A DNA stretch of 64,000 nucleotides from Gliomastix tumulicola. Taxonomy: Eukaryota; Ascomycota; Sordariomycetes; Hypocreales; Bionectriaceae. Position 1 is the first letter of the stretch, and every line of letters begins with the position of its first letter. Location: NCBI GenBank assembly GCA_001599755.1, contig BCHX01000004.1, positions 2,294,001 through 2,358,000 of the forward strand, read 5' to 3'. Position numbers and translations under genes: made by a program. Under the pieces are notes generated by a model. It did not search any database and was not told the DNA's origin. It was given only the letters and a program-made list of their open reading frames with translations. Of the stretch, positions 1 to 12,699 are shown piece after piece.

Positions 1-1925
1 TCTCGTCACACTGTCTCGCGGCCAGGATTCGTTGGGCTTTCCCCGGTGAAGAGGACAGCGCGCGTGACAAGCGGCGGGAAGCGGCAGACGGCCAAGACTA
101 CGGCTGTCCTTGACTCACTGGGTTGTCGTCCCAGCCGCACGCAATATCGATGTTAGTGATGCACGAATCAGCTCAGTTTGCACGCAAATCCAAAGCTATT
201 GATTGACAGTCAGGCTCTGCCCGTGTCTTGGCACTGCTAGTCCTAACTATCGTCAAGAATGGCTTGTCCAGGATACATACCACGCTCTCGGGGTGGCTGG
301 ACAGCGAAGCAAGAAGCATTTTCACCCGATGGCTCAGGTACCGCCCGATGCGGATGCTCCCATGCCGTGACCGTGGCCGTGGTGGGGGTACAACATGCGC
401 GCACACAGTACATATCTCCGTGTGGTACGAAACAGAGCCCAAAGGCCGGCTCGGTCATCCCAGCATCAGCTATCCGACACATCTCTACGCCCGCCAGGAC
501 CAAAGGGCCTTTGAGCGACTGCTTGGCCAGGGTTGTGCAGAGGCCGAGCCATCGCCGGGCGAGCCAAAGATCACCCGCAATAGACGATCAAAGTCCCGAG
601 GTAATGGAGAGTGTGTGAGGCACGGGCATGCCGTTCCCCGTGACGCCGATGCGATGCTGGCAGAGTCGCATCCGAGCCGGCCATATGCGTTGGATCCAAT
701 GACTTACTTGTACAGCGAGCCAGGGGGGTTTGCCTCCGCTCGATTGGATGCAGGCGTCAGGGGGGGCTTTGGCCTATTCCTTCATCTCTTCTCACATACG
801 ACATTCTTTGACGGTGACGGTGAGTCAAGCGCCAGCAGCTGTCACACAAACATGCGGCTACGCGTATTGCGTAACCACGTCACAGTCGCTTGGAGAAAGT
901 CTCCGAGGACTGAGGAAGACAGTGGGACAGCAGTCACCGACCCCCCAGCTCCGGTCCATGGTGGCCGTGGTCTCTCATCAGTGGACGCAACATGACACAT
1001 GTCCGCATATGCCTAGCCCAGTGTGAGATAAACTCCTCACTCGCGATTCCCGAGGGATTGGCCAAGCGAGATGCGAAGCAAGGACACAGCCCGTTACGCG
1101 GCTCGTACCTGTACATGCGAAGCATGTAAATGAGTCTGACCTGGTACGAGAACGTGGCCACCTGCCCAGTCCAAGGACGTTGGGGTTGTACGCCCGCGCA
1201 CCCCATGCTCCCTTCAAGCAAGCAGTGCTGTCGACCGCCATTCTTACGTGAACAGAAAGCCCATTTGAGACCTGCCTATAGGAGCATGCGTTTGAGACGC
1301 GTGGGATGGGGGAGATGACCATCCTCTCGCTCAAGGCATGAAGTACGATATGTCATATGTTGTGCGCAAGGTTCCCCATCATGCCTTAGCTTCTTAGCGT
1401 GGGCTTAGGAGGAGGCGCTTCAGATCCTGTTTGGGGGTTCCCGTGCGTGGGGGTCAGACAGGACTAGTAGCGAGAAGGGTGGGAGGCATGAAAATACGTC
1501 GAGGTAGGTATGTCAATGGGAAGTCCCTTACGCAAAGTGATCGACGGCTGAACGCGGCTTTGTCCGAAGGAAGCCGCAGGCAGGGAAAATGAGGAATTAG
1601 GAGGCGGCTGTTGGATTTGTGACAGGGCACGCTTGGGGGGTCACCTTTTCTCAGACGACATGCTAGGTAGTCAACTCAGCGAGCAAGCTTACTTGATCTA
1701 CCAAGTGTGAAGCAGGAATAGTATTTCGGAGCTCGGGGACCTGGCGTATATCCGTAGAAGCGGGATGTAGCTCTGACAAGAGGCCCGAGCTGGAGTTCCA
1801 TTGCTCTGGAGTCTATACCTCCTTTGAGACTGTACTCCGTACACTTCACATCTGACACGGAACTGCCCCAGTCCTGTCGATAGTCCATTTGCAGTGACAT
1901 CCTTTATTGATGACGCCGGGGTGCT
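1..1925. other. Intergenic, left edge
   Basis: This stretch lies 3' of the haloacid dehalogenase-like gene and reaches the left end of the window. A 255-codon open stretch at 228-995 (+) begins at a CTG, not an ATG, and its translation shows no recognisable domain, so I treat it as chance. No tRNA, repeat or mobile element was recognised. Confidence 0.5.
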
Positions 1926-2726
1926 TCAGAGCTCGGCCAACTTCCTAACCACGGTCAAGAAACCTTCCTCGCCAATAGTGACCCAAAGGTCGACCCTCTC
2001 CTTTGCAGCTTTATACCTGTCCTCGTCCTTCCCCCACTCTTCCTCGGCGAGCCTCTCAACATACACGGTCCTGAGCCCACACTCCTGTGCAGCCGCCAGG
2101 TCTTTGAGATGCGTCGCCACCAGAGCTAGCTGGTGAGGCTCGACGCCAAGCTCGCGGGCCGCCCCGAGGTACGTCCTCGGATCCGGCTTGTAGACGCGAA
2201 ATGTCTCGGCGCAGAGCAAGTATTCGAAGCCGAGACCACCAAAGTCATTGAGGTCTCGTAGCAGGTTGCTGTTCCCATTCGACAGGGTCGAGAGCGTGTA
2301 CTTCTTGCCCAGCAGGGCCAGACCCTCGGGAGCATCAGGCCATGGCGTCAGGCGATGCCAGACGAGGCTGAGCGACTCGATCTCGGTCTTGCTGTACAGA
2401 CCCTCGAGCCCCCAGTCCGCCAGGAGGTCCCGCAGGCTATCGCGGTGGTGCTCGTCTACCGTCTTCCACTCGTCCCTTGTCGGGTCGAATGACTTGGTGA
2501 ACTGGGCATACGTGTCGCGCCACGCCTGTGCGAACCGGCCCCAGTCCGCCTCCGTCAGCGGTTCGAGCTTGGCCCTGAGGTCGCCCGGCAGGTCGGACGA
2601 GAGCTTGCGAAAGGCGCGGAGGTAGAGTTCCTCCGTGACGGAGGAGCGCCAGTCCACGACGGTGCCGAACACGTCGAAGGCGAGCGCCTTGACCTCTGCT
2701 AGCGGTGTGATTGTTCCTGGTGCCAT
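1926..2726 (-). CDS. 2-haloacid dehalogenase-like HAD hydrolase
   Basis: Single-exon gene of 266 residues, a normal length for a type II haloacid dehalogenase. The HAD motifs are in order. Motif I is DVFGTVVD with the nucleophile D18; the next Asp is replaced by Phe, as is usual for this class. Motif II is the Ser149-Asn150 pair in LSNGN, motif III is K180 in YKPDP, and motif IV is D209 in the HLKDLAAA stretch that precedes a conserved Gly/Thr segment. The family hydrolyses C-halogen bonds in 2-haloacids through an aspartyl-ester intermediate, but many fungal members have unknown physiological substrates. No signal peptide is visible, so it is probably cytosolic. The start at 2726 is an ATG with purine context, and the next gene upstream is divergent and over 3 kb away. 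The HAD type is secure; the substrate is not. Confidence 0.9.
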   Translation of the reverse strand: MAPGTITPLAEVKALAFDVFGTVVDWRSSVTEELYLRAFRKLSSDLPGDLRAKLEPLTEADWGRFAQAWRDTYAQFTKSFDPTRDEWKTVDEHHRDSLRDLLADWGLEGLYSKTEIESLSLVWHRLTPWPDAPEGLALLGKKYTLSTLSNGNSNLLRDLNDFGGLGFEYLLCAETFRVYKPDPRTYLGAARELGVEPHQLALVATHLKDLAAAQECGLRTVYVERLAEEEWGKDEDRYKAAKERVDLWVTIGEEGFLTVVRKLAEL

Positions 2727-5700
2727 GGTTTCTAACAGGTCTGTTTGGTGATGAAAAAGGTGAGTCTTCTCGTGATAGATGTCGATGTACCGAGGAAAGC
2801 CGAGTTGAAAGCTTCTGATCAGCGATTATAGCACTTTCAAATGTGAGTGGAGACTGAACGCCCTTCCGTCATGACATCTCATCCGAACCTCGGGAGAATG
2901 GAAGTGCTCAATAGCAAGGCAGGTGCCAGGCATTTGTAGCGGAAGGCATCTCCTACCATTCTGGTCACGAAGACGACAGAACCCGAGGGAAAGAGCCCTC
3001 AGAACCTCGGGATGAAGTGGAAGGAACTGAATATGGAAGAGTTTCACCATCTCTAGGGTAGGACAGCCTTGCCGTCACAGTGGATGGTCGACAACGACCT
3101 CACACCCCATTCTTCCAACCAGGAGCAAAGTTAAGGAACCGACCAACAAACCTGTCAGGGACAAAATTGCTTTGCCACATGCCTTGACAAGCACGAGTAC
3201 GAAATCTCATAGCCAGCGACGTGTGATTTCTGAAATCCCTGCTTCGCAATACGACATGGCCGCATCACAGGTTTCCACACCTGCAACCCGTTATGCGGCC
3301 ACCATCATTCGGCGGCTGTTGAAGTGAGAACAAGGCGGCAGGATCAAGTCATAACAATGGCAAGGACAATCACAAATTCACAATGCTCGCGCCGATTGGC
3401 TCCCGCCAACCTACGGCTGGAGTGGAAATTTGTGCTGTTTCAAGATCACATAGTCTGACTGCAAGGCTAGTTGGCGTCATTCGTTTAGCTGCTGGCGTTG
3501 CGGCTAGACCAACGCCAGTGCGACGACTACCTACATGATGAGACAGAGGCTTCGACCAGGCCCGAGGTGTTGGTTCTGGCTCGTCGATGTCTCACTTTCT
3601 CTACGTCTTCAAGCGCGACCCGGGATCATGGTTTTTCTTTTGACATTCATGCTTATGCATGCTGGCAAGACATGCTTCCCTGGCGTCGATGATTCATGAA
3701 CCTGGACGAACACGGGGAGGCAATCCGGGGCGGTCGACATTCTTGCAAGTCTCGTCCCAACATTTGCAAGACCTGGCCCCTGGTGACGATGGTCGATTAT
3801 CCTTGGACAGGTGCCGACTGCGGGATCCTCCGTGGGATTGACAGTTCTAGGTTGAGGACAGGCCAGGAACTAATTACGCCTCTCGCGCGTGGAGGAACTG
3901 AACAAAGCAACGATAGACAGGGTTGCGGCCGGCCAGAAGGGAGCACAGACCCCGTGTTATTTGCGAGGACTCGTTCGTGGACATGGACGGGATGGAGTCG
4001 CTGCTGTGATCACCATATGCATGCACATGTCAAGTTTTGCTCCTATCACCGGAGGCCCGTGCTGCATGGAGAATTTATGTAGCTACTCTGGAAAATTTCC
4101 CCGGCTTCTCCAGGCCGATAGGCTGATGAGGAAAAAAAGGTGAAACATCCGCAGACATTGGCCGACCTTCCTATCTGGACAGCAGCGCGCAAAAGCGAAC
4201 AGCTGGTTGGGCAGGGTTTGATGTGACCAGCTGCACTGGCGATTGTGATAGTGACGAGACGGGCGAGAGAAATGGAATCTGGAAATTACGGGCTTCAGGG
4301 GTCGAAGGGCAAGACGGCATCCCATTCGTCTGCGCCTGGCTGCTGGAGACCTGGATCAGTGTTCCAGGCGAGCTGTGAGCCCCTGAAGCGTGGCCGGGGG
4401 GGCTCCCCTGGAGTGCTCCCTGAAGGCTCCCTGAAGGCTCCTTGATGGCTGCCAGTGGACGTCCTGGACGGTAGAGCGCGTGGGGCCGCCTCCACCAGCG
4501 GCGAATGAGAGGCGACCGGGACCTCGGACTGCCCCCCTAATTGAGGTCCGAGCCCCTGCTAACCCGCCCTGGGCGAGATTGAGCTGCACGTTCTAATGCA
4601 CCTTGGATCACACAGATTTCGCATCACAACCGGTATAGTGCCGTGCCTTGCAGCTTCAGTCGCTCTTGATGGATTCAGGGTCGAAACCTCCACGCCCAGG
4701 CGGGTGGCCAGTCCATCCTCCCCTTCGTCTTGGACTCGACAGAGCGACGCCGCGAGACTGGCGACGGACGGGAGCCAGGAGATATAAGATGGCCTTCATA
4801 TTACTAGAAAATTGTGTGGATACGGGGCACCGCTGCTCTGGTCCCTGCGCCCAACTAAAAGCTTATTAGCAAGTATTCGAGGATATTATCAGCATGGATC
4901 AGGAGGACGAGAGCCATTGAAGACGATAGACTGCTGAAGCGCCGCCGGACTGCGCTGGACTGAGTGTGTGTGCCCAGACGGCACTTTATCGTACTCGTTT
5001 TAGAGGACGCAGTGGGTGCAGGTGCGCCGGTTGCCACTGCCTCAGAGAGCTAGCAGCAGCCCATGTTCTCTGGTGGCAGATCACCCTGTCGAGGCTAAGC
5101 ACTCTTGCTTCCTCTTCGTCATTGGAAGGGGTCTTGAATTCTCTTCTCCTTCTCGCAAGCTCGTCGAGCGGAGCTCTCCTTTCCTTTTGCTTTCCAAGCC
5201 CGAGCTTCGCATTGCCTTTCATTTCGCGTCCTTTCTTGTGTGTTGTTGCTTGGATATCGTTGCTGTCTGTCCTGCCCCTTCTCTTCGTCTTCGTCTTGCA
5301 GCAGCGCGCGCGCAAAGCAGCATCTTCGTGAGTCCTCCCCCAGCTCACATCACCTCGCCCTCTCTCTCTCTCACCACAATTTCGACCCGACCTTTGATGA
5401 CTTGGGACTCGAGGCTAATCGATGCTGAATCAGTGGCCATGCCTTGGTGATTCCTTTTCTCAATTATACTATACCAACCGCGCTATATATAGATCAGTCG
5501 CATTTGTGTCGCGCATCACTAGCAGCATTTCGCCCTCTGGTACGACTTGGCCGACTGTCTCGCGACTCTCGTTTTTGGTGGAACGGATCGGTACGGACAC
5601 ATGGGAGTGAATTGTTGCCGCCGCTGGCAAACAATCGCTTGAGCTACCTGCCCTTGTTGACCAACAAGCTGACGGTTCTCTGCGCATAGATATATACCAC

Positions 5701-6027
5701 AACCCACGACCACCCTGTTCTCGAATACCCATTGGCTTCCTGTCGGACACCTGTGTGAGTGAACTTGCCGGTGACAGCAAGCTAGTCATGCATGTCGCAG
5801 CCAGCCGCTAGAACAAAACTGATACGGTGACGCAGAACACTCTGAGATTTGTCTCATATCCAGCTGGGAAGAGGGCGCTGGCTGAGCCACCGCAACACAC
5901 ACACATACACACCGCAACGTGCTCGAACGAACGAACGAACGAAGCGACGCGCCCGGACCTTGATGACCTAGCTTTCCCTGTAGGCGCCGCTCCTGAGCTG
6001 AGCTGAGCAGCCTCTTGTGCCGGCATC
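2727..6027. other. Divergent intergenic region and Num1-like leader
   Basis: The 3.3 kb between the dehalogenase-like gene (-) and the Num1-like gene (+) must hold both promoters. Visible features are three direct 11-bp units based on GCTCCCTGAAG at 4415-4447, a pyrimidine-rich block at about 5100-5400, a TATATATAG string at 5484-5492, and four GAAC units at 5925-5940 shortly before the Num1-like start. No credible gene was seen. Confidence 0.5.
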
Positions 6028-9000
6028 ATGGCGAACTGGCACACCGACGACGAATACCTGAGCGGACCGGCCGCCATGTCTCTCCCGCCGCCGCACGATA
6101 CGCCCTACCGAACACCGTCTCAAGCTTCGAAAATGTCTCGCCGTTCCTTGACCCCGCCGGGCAGAGGCCCTTCCCCTCCGATGTTGCAAGCCGACCGAAA
6201 AGAGAGGAACTCGAAGAGGTCGTCCAAGGACACGTCAATGGACGAGACCATCAGCATCCTCGACCCTCGCAGGTTCACGCCCACGTTGCATGCCAATCTG
6301 GTCTCGGAGATCCTCGCTTTGCGTCGCGATCAGGAGGAAAAGACGAGCATCATCGAGACGCTCGAGCACAACCTGGACTCTTCGAGAGAAGAGCAGCGTC
6401 ATGCCGAGGAGAAGTTCACATCCACGGCCAAGGAGAACCGCTCCCTCAAACGGCAGCTGGCCCTTCTCGAAGGAGGCACCTCAACAGCACTGTCGGAACT
6501 GGCGCGGGAGAGGGACGAAGCGGTGGAATCGATCGGCGACACCAAGAAGCGACTCGAGGCCGCGCAGAAGAAGATTCGTTCCCAGGAGGAGGATTCTGAA
6601 CGTGTCCATGACTTGTGGTCCCGAGAAAAGGAGGAGTGGGAGGAGGAGCGGCGAAAGTACGAGCGCAAAGTCCATGTCGTCGAGAGCCGTCTCAAGATGG
6701 TATTGGACGAGGTCGCCGCGGCCGAGGCTGCCCAGGCGAATGGAGCGCATAGTGCGATGAATGGAAACGAGAGCGACGCAGAGAGCGGTACGGGGGCGCA
6801 CAATGACGGTGGCAGCGTCCGCTCTATGAGCATGACGAACAGCATCCGTTTCTCGTTCGTTCCGGGAGCTGGCAAGCTGAACGGCCAGTCTCTTGCGGAT
6901 GAGCTTCACTCAGAGCCTGACGATGACGATCAGACTGACATCGACGGGAGAGAAAGCGCCATGTCTCACCGAACGAACTACCGTCACAACCGGAATCTCA
7001 GCCGCGACAGCCTGCTCGGGCGTATGCACCGCAGAAACCAGAGCTTGGAGAGCCTGAGACGACCTGGAAGTGTGGTGAGAGGCCGGCTGATGAAGAATCA
7101 GGCAGTCTTGGAAGCGCTCGAGGGCGAGGATGAGCCGACAGAGCCCAAGGTTGAGTACGTCGAGACAGGAGTTCAATACTCGCCTCCTCCGTCCCCGATC
7201 TTGGAGCCGGTACGACCCGTCACCCCCGTCACGACTCAATATGACGACAAGAGCAGCTCTCCCATTGTAGGCCAGCCCCCCTATTCTCCGCAGATGCAGA
7301 AGGAGAAGGAGAGCGAGATGGTATCTACCGCTTCGCAGACAGTCGGTGTACCACTCAGCCCGCCCGGAACACCCCAGAGCCGTTCGGAAACGCCGCCAGT
7401 CGAAGTACCGCCTCTGATTCTAGTTTCTGCTGGGACGCAAACCGAGGAGGAAACACTCGCACCACCCCCTCAAGCCGTTCCACCACCGCCTCTCACTCCT
7501 CCGCCCCCGATTCCGAGTATCAGTATCATGCCTCCTACGAGCCGCCCGACAACTCCCCGTGAGCCACGCCTCCCGCCGCTGGTCAAGAACTTTGGTTGCC
7601 AGGTTAACATCTCGTTGTCCAACGTACCCACGGCCGAGGCAGGAGTACAGACAGAAGGCATCAAGGTAGACCAGCGTATTGCGCTGCTGCCGCCGCACCT
7701 TCAGCCCTCCTCTATCTCGTCCCGGCCAACATCTCCTAACCCTGCTGCTCCGCCTGTCCTTGAGCTGGACACGGGCTTCACTCCTGTCCCTCCCCGCAAT
7801 CCTAGGCGATTGGCCGACAAGCCTGCGACTCCTAACGCGGGTAGGGTAGGAGCTTCTCCTCCATCTCCGGCTCCTTCGACTGTCGAGCCCGAACTCAACG
7901 ATATCTATCCTGGACATAATGATGATGGGCCCCTCTCCCACGACGCATCGGCGCCGATTAAGCGACCTCATCGCTTCAGCAGTCTCTTTGCTGGTTTTGA
8001 TACTGCGAGCTCTGACGAGGGAGAGTTCGGCGAGGAGGACCTTAGTGATTCGGAGTACCGGACAGCCCTCTCCGCACCTCGCCCCCCGTCAGTTGCGAGC
8101 CGGCCTGTCAGCCTCAGTCCCGTGATCACGGCCCCAGCCTCGCCCGAAACACCTAAGATTACGAATGCTAGGAGCATGATGAGACCGATAAGCACGGAAG
8201 TGTATAGTTCTTTCAGCCTAGCTGATAAGGACAGCAAAGGAGGGAAGCCTTCTGCTGCGCCGGCTAGATCGCATGAGCGTGGTGGAGGCTCAGCTCTGCC
8301 TGGTCCAGGTAATCGCTCCAGCGTCATGCGCAAGGCGGCAATGATCCAGAGCGGCATCGCGAGCCATAATGGCCGTCCCCGCAGCCCGAGCTTGACAGAG
8401 ACACGGAACCCGCCGTTCCCTATCCCGAAGCGCGAGAGCTCGCGGAACCCTCACACGAGTGCTAGCGCGCCGACGAGTGACGGGCAGAGAAGTCCGACTC
8501 GGTTCGACCCGTGGCAACGGCGGGGTGGTGGGCGAAGCGCGTATCGATCGAATAGTATCCGAAAGGTTCGTTCGGCGGCTGCACTGCCCGGAAACCGACG
8601 CTACCGAAGGCAGGGAAGCCGATCACCGCCTCCTTTGTCGCCCTCTACGGAGGCGCCAGAGAGCCCGGGCCTCCCGCCTCTGCCGCGGAACGATATCACC
8701 ACCCCTCGCAACCGGGGTAGGGGACATAGCCACTACCGGAAGCATCGAAACCAGCCGTCAACAAATACCGAGATCACGAACAACACCGTCAACACGACGA
8801 ACACGACGAACACCGATCCTGCGTCACTGGCAAGCGGGAACCAGACGACGGGCGTCGTGGATGCTATTGCCCAGACCATGGTGGGTGAATGGATGTTCAA
8901 GTATGTGCGGCGGAGGAAGTCGTTCAACGTCCCCGACACCACCGGCAAAGACGACTCTGGCAACGACCGTCACAAGCGATGGGTGTGGCTGGCTCCGTAC

Positions 9001-10176
9001 GAGAGGGCAATTCTCTGGAGTAGCAAGCAGCCTTCATCTGGTAGTGCTCTAATGGGCAAAACGGGCAGGAAACGTGAGTTAGATCCTCTCCTTCGGACTT
9101 TGTGTGTGTGATTGAACATGCCTTTACTGACCTTTACCTCAGTGACAATCCAGTCTGTCCTCGATGTCAAGGATGATAATCCCGTACCCAAGGGCGAGAC
9201 GTCGATTTTCAATCGCTCCATCCTCATCCTGACGCCTCAGCGGGCCTTGAAGTTCACTGCCATGACTGCAGAGCGCCATTACATATGGCTCACCGCTTTG
9301 TCCTTCCTGGCACACTCATCGCAGGCGCTGCCGGATATCGTGGCTCCGCCGCCTCCTCAGCCTAAAGCGCAACCTCTCCCAGAGTTTGAGCCGCCGCGGC
9401 CCAAGGGACGGCGTCCCGGCATCCGGGACTCTATTCGCATCGCCAAGGGAAGAAACGGTGGTGCCGTTGTAGGCGCCACCGGTATCCCTAGCATTCCTAG
9501 TGCGCCGTCTTCTCAGACAGGCGATGGCGCTAGTTTCCGGATCCCAGAGACGATCGGCACCATATCAAGCAGCCATAATCGGGAAAACTCCCAGGATGCG
9601 GCAGAGCCACCCTTCATCCCACGGTTCAACGATAGGAGCGACAGAGCCGCTGCGGTCGGTGTCCATGGCCGGAAGCGTAGCAACACTGGCGGCCATGTCC
9701 CACCTCCGCTTTCCTTCAGGGGCTTCTCGGGTCCCGTGAGCTCGGTGTCAAGTCACAATCCTACCAACAGCACAGCCGGCGCCAGTATCAACACAGCAGG
9801 CTCCTCCGAGTACTACCAGTCTCAGGCATCTGGAAATACGGGCTGGGGCATGAGCCAGACGGCATCACAGAGGACGTCAGAAGCATCATCTCAGCGAGCC
9901 AACTTCTTTGATGCCATCGGGACGGTCCGCATGGAGGCATTCATCAGCCCTCTGCAGCTGTCCCAGTTCAGCGAATACCCGGATGAGCACGACGAGATCA
10001 GGCAGCTGGCACGACGGAGGAGCAAAGAGTGGCGGAGGAGGCGAAGCCGCAGCAGGCAGCGTGATAGTTCCAGCTACGCGTCGCGTGGTCGTCGCGGTTC
10101 TGACGACCGGTATGGCTCGAGTCGGGCAGTTGGAGAGGATGACTACTTCAGAGACGACCCCTTCCGGGGCTTCTGA
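6028..10176 (+). CDS. Num1/ApsA-like cortical nuclear migration protein
   Basis: The model is join(6028..9073, 9143..10176), 1359 residues. The 69-nt intron has a GTGAGT donor and a CAG acceptor and splits a Leu codon. Residues about 75-245 form a long charged coiled coil. Residues 250-930 are low-complexity, Pro/Ser-rich and probably disordered. Residues about 951-1074 form a PH domain of the Mcp5/Num1 type: it begins MVGEWMFKYVRRRK and ends in a Trp-containing helix, and the intron falls inside it. The C-terminus is Arg/Ser-rich. In this family (Num1 in yeast, ApsA in Aspergillus, AMI1 in Podospora) the PH domain binds plasma-membrane phosphoinositide and the coiled coil anchors dynein or mitochondria at the cortex, so that nuclei move and position. 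The start has good context (CATCATGG). The assignment rests on the PH type plus the coiled-coil layout; the middle is not diagnostic. Confidence 0.88.
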
Positions 10177-10786
10177 AGAAAAATCGATGGATAATTTGGG
10201 AAGATGAAGAACCTTGAAGAAGTTTGGCATTTTGTTTGCAAGGGGAGGCGCGGTTTGAGGAGTCATTCCGGCGGTTCGAGACATTCATTCATTCACTCGC
10301 CCTAGGAAAGGGTTACGAGGACGGCGGATTCCCTTGGATGTACCTTATGTACCAGTAAATTTTGCAAGATACCAAAAAGAAGGGAGCCCAGGTTCGATTA
10401 TCAATATACACACACCATCGAAGTATTCTTTCTACTGGTTCTACTGCTTGTATGACGTGCATGTTGTTTGGTGGTACCTGAGCACTTGCTTAAAGAGTCC
10501 AGATGTGCCCCTCCCTCCATGATTATGACGATGGGTGGGGAGTGTGATCTTTTTTTCTCCCCGCCATCGATTTCCTTCTCGTCCTTCCAAGCCAGTCTCC
10601 CCTCCCGCTCGTTTTCGGTGCGCTTCTCTTCTCTGTGGTTCGTGTAGGGGTATATTTCTTTGTGCGGTTCTTCTTTCTTTCCCGATCGTTTCTGTGCAAC
10701 GACACCCACCCCTCCAAAAAAAAGGGACCTTTCTCCTGACCCCCCTCCAACCTCGCCCCCCCCGTTGTCGACGCGTCGCGCAAAAC
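10177..10786. other. Intergenic: Num1-like 3' end and OTU gene leader
   Basis: The stretch carries the 3' end of the Num1-like gene and the promoter of the OTU gene. The last 250 bases are strongly pyrimidine-rich on the + strand, a common feature of fungal core promoters. No TATA box or gene is evident. Confidence 0.5.
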
Positions 10787-11737
10787 ATGGACCCCGAAAC
10801 CCTCGAGCAGATGCAGGCCCGGCACCGCAAGGAGGCCAAGGAGCTCCAGGGCCGCGTGACGAGCAAGAAGAAGAACGCGAGCAAGAAGACGCGCAAGGGC
10901 GTCAACGACGAGTGCGCCGCGATGGAGGCGCAGCTCAAGGAGAAGCAGGCGGGCGAGCTCGCGGCGCTGAACGGTGACGCGGTGGACGGGGATGGACAAG
11001 ACGAGGAGTATGAGGGAGAGGGGGAGAGACACGTCGGCGGGCTGGAGAGGGTCGAGAACAAGATTGAGGAGAAGCTGGACCATGTCGAGGAGAGGCTGGA
11101 GCATGTCGTCGAGAAGCTGCACATCACGAAGCCCGCGGCTGATACAAACGGCGGAGATGGTGGTGGGAGCGGGAAGAAGCGGAACAGGCAGAAGGAGCGG
11201 CTTGCCCGGCGCGCCGCGGAGCAGGAGGCTGCGGCGGTCAAGGCGGAGGAGGAGGCGGCGGGGATGACGGACCACCGCGCGCGCGAGAGCGAGTACATGA
11301 AGAAGATGTTCAAGACGTACGATCTCGTCGAGAAGGAGGTCGACCCGGACGGCCACTGCCTCTTCTCGGCCGTCGCGGACCAGCTGGGGCAGAACGCCGT
11401 GGCCCTGGGCGCGGGCGGGGAGCCGCCGTACAAGATTGTGCGCAGGGCCGCGGCGAACTACATGGTCGAGAACGGGGACGACTTCGCGCCGTTCCTCGAG
11501 GAGGACCTCCGGGACTACGCGGCCAAGATGCGCGACACGGCCGAGTGGGGGGGCCAGCTGGAGCTCATGGCCCTGGCGAGACGCTACGAGGTCGAGATCC
11601 GCGTGATACAGGACGGCCGGATGGAGAAGATCGGCGAGGAGGAGGGCAAGGCTTCGGGCAAGACGCTGTGGCTGGCGTACTACAGACATGGCTACGGCTT
11701 GGGCGAGCACTACAACTCTCTTCGGAAGGTCAAATGA
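10787..11737 (+). CDS. OTU-domain deubiquitinase (Otu2/OTUD6 type)
   Basis: Single-exon gene, 316 residues from the ATG at 10787, which has an excellent context (AAACATGG). The open frame extends further upstream but is pyrimidine-rich leader. The first 170 residues are Lys/Glu-rich with coiled-coil character (starting MDPETLEQMQARHRKEAK), as in yeast Otu2 and human OTUD6B. The OTU domain follows. It has the catalytic loop DPDGHC with D188 and nucleophile C191, the LFSAVADQL helix after it, and the catalytic His308 near the C-terminus in GEHYNSL. The family removes ubiquitin from substrates; Otu2 acts on ribosome-associated ubiquitin. All expected catalytic residues are present. The gene converges with the methyltransferase gene, and the two stop codons are only about 76 bp apart. 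Confidence 0.92.
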   Translation: MDPETLEQMQARHRKEAKELQGRVTSKKKNASKKTRKGVNDECAAMEAQLKEKQAGELAALNGDAVDGDGQDEEYEGEGERHVGGLERVENKIEEKLDHVEERLEHVVEKLHITKPAADTNGGDGGGSGKKRNRQKERLARRAAEQEAAAVKAEEEAAGMTDHRARESEYMKKMFKTYDLVEKEVDPDGHCLFSAVADQLGQNAVALGAGGEPPYKIVRRAAANYMVENGDDFAPFLEEDLRDYAAKMRDTAEWGGQLELMALARRYEVEIRVIQDGRMEKIGEEEGKASGKTLWLAYYRHGYGLGEHYNSLRKVK

Positions 11738-11813
11738 GCCGGGGGCTTTCGTCTATGATATTATGAAACTGCGCCTTGTTTTTCTCTTCTTCTTCTTCTT
11801 CTTCTTCTTGAGC

Positions 11814-12699
11814 TTAGAATTTCCACACGGAGATAAAGTCTTTCACGCTCCCGTCCTCCCCGACCCCGGCCGCGTGCGTCCTCGGGGGCTTGACGAGACA
11901 CAGTCGCTGGAGGGCGTTGTCGCGGGGTTTCGGGCTCGGTATGCTCACGACGGAGCCGTCGCCCTGCTCGTCGTAGGCGATGGGCTCGCCGGGCGTGCTG
12001 AGGAGCGCCTCGTACACCTCGGGGTTCACGCCCCACGGAGGGCCGCCGTCGCGGAGAGCCTTGCCGGAGGGGAACTCGAGGCAGACGAGGCGGCCCTTGT
12101 GGTGGAGGAGGTCGCTCATGCGCCGGGCCCATTGCGGGCGGAGGTCGGTCGGCAGGGCGCACAGGAACTGGCCGTTCTCGCGTTAGAAGATCGAAACCCC
12201 AATGCGACGAGGTTGGGAGGGAGAAACATACAGTGTAGTCGAATATCAGGTCAAACTTGCCGCTGCCCTCAGTCCCCAGACCACGCGCCCACTCGTCGGA
12301 GAAGAAATCCGCCGCCAGCCACGTTATCGACCCCCTCTCGACATCACCCTGCGCCGGGTACTGCCCCTGCTCGTCGACGCCGCTCTGCAGCCGCCGCGCC
12401 TCCTCGAGCGCCGCCTCGCTCACGTCGAGCCCGACGACGTCGTACCCGAAGGACGCGAGCAGGCAGACGTCGTGACCCAGCCCGCAGCCGGGCACCAGCG
12501 CCGTCCTGCGCTCACCCCTGGGGACGGCGGGCACGAGGTCCTGGCGCTGGAGGAGGAGGTCGGCGAGGGCGAGCGAAGGGCCCGCGCGGTCCCAGGGGTG
12601 GAAGGCGTCGCGGTAGCAGGAGTCCCATTGGCGCGGGTGCTCCGAGGCCGGGACGGAGAAGAGCTGTGAGAGCAGCTGGGGTGCGGTGGCGGTTGCCAT
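11814..12699 (-). CDS. TPMT-family S-adenosylmethionine methyltransferase
   Basis: The model is complement(join(11814..12167, 12232..12699)), 273 residues. The 64-nt intron has a GTATGT donor, a CTAAC branch and a CAG acceptor and rejoins the conserved DYT-FLCALP segment exactly in frame. The SAM-binding motif I is VPGCGLGHD, followed by VVGLDVSE with the acidic ribose-binding residue. Another family feature is the N-terminal WDSCY-PWDRAGPS block. Fungal members of the thiopurine/thiol methyltransferase family methylate small thiols or halides; the substrate here cannot be told. The gene shares its upstream region with the divergent short-chain dehydrogenase gene, but no shared pathway is evident. 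Confidence 0.87.

Noticed and set aside
228..995. 255-codon open frame on the + strand
   Set aside because: It begins at CTG, has no recognisable motif, and such lengths arise by chance in GC-rich DNA.
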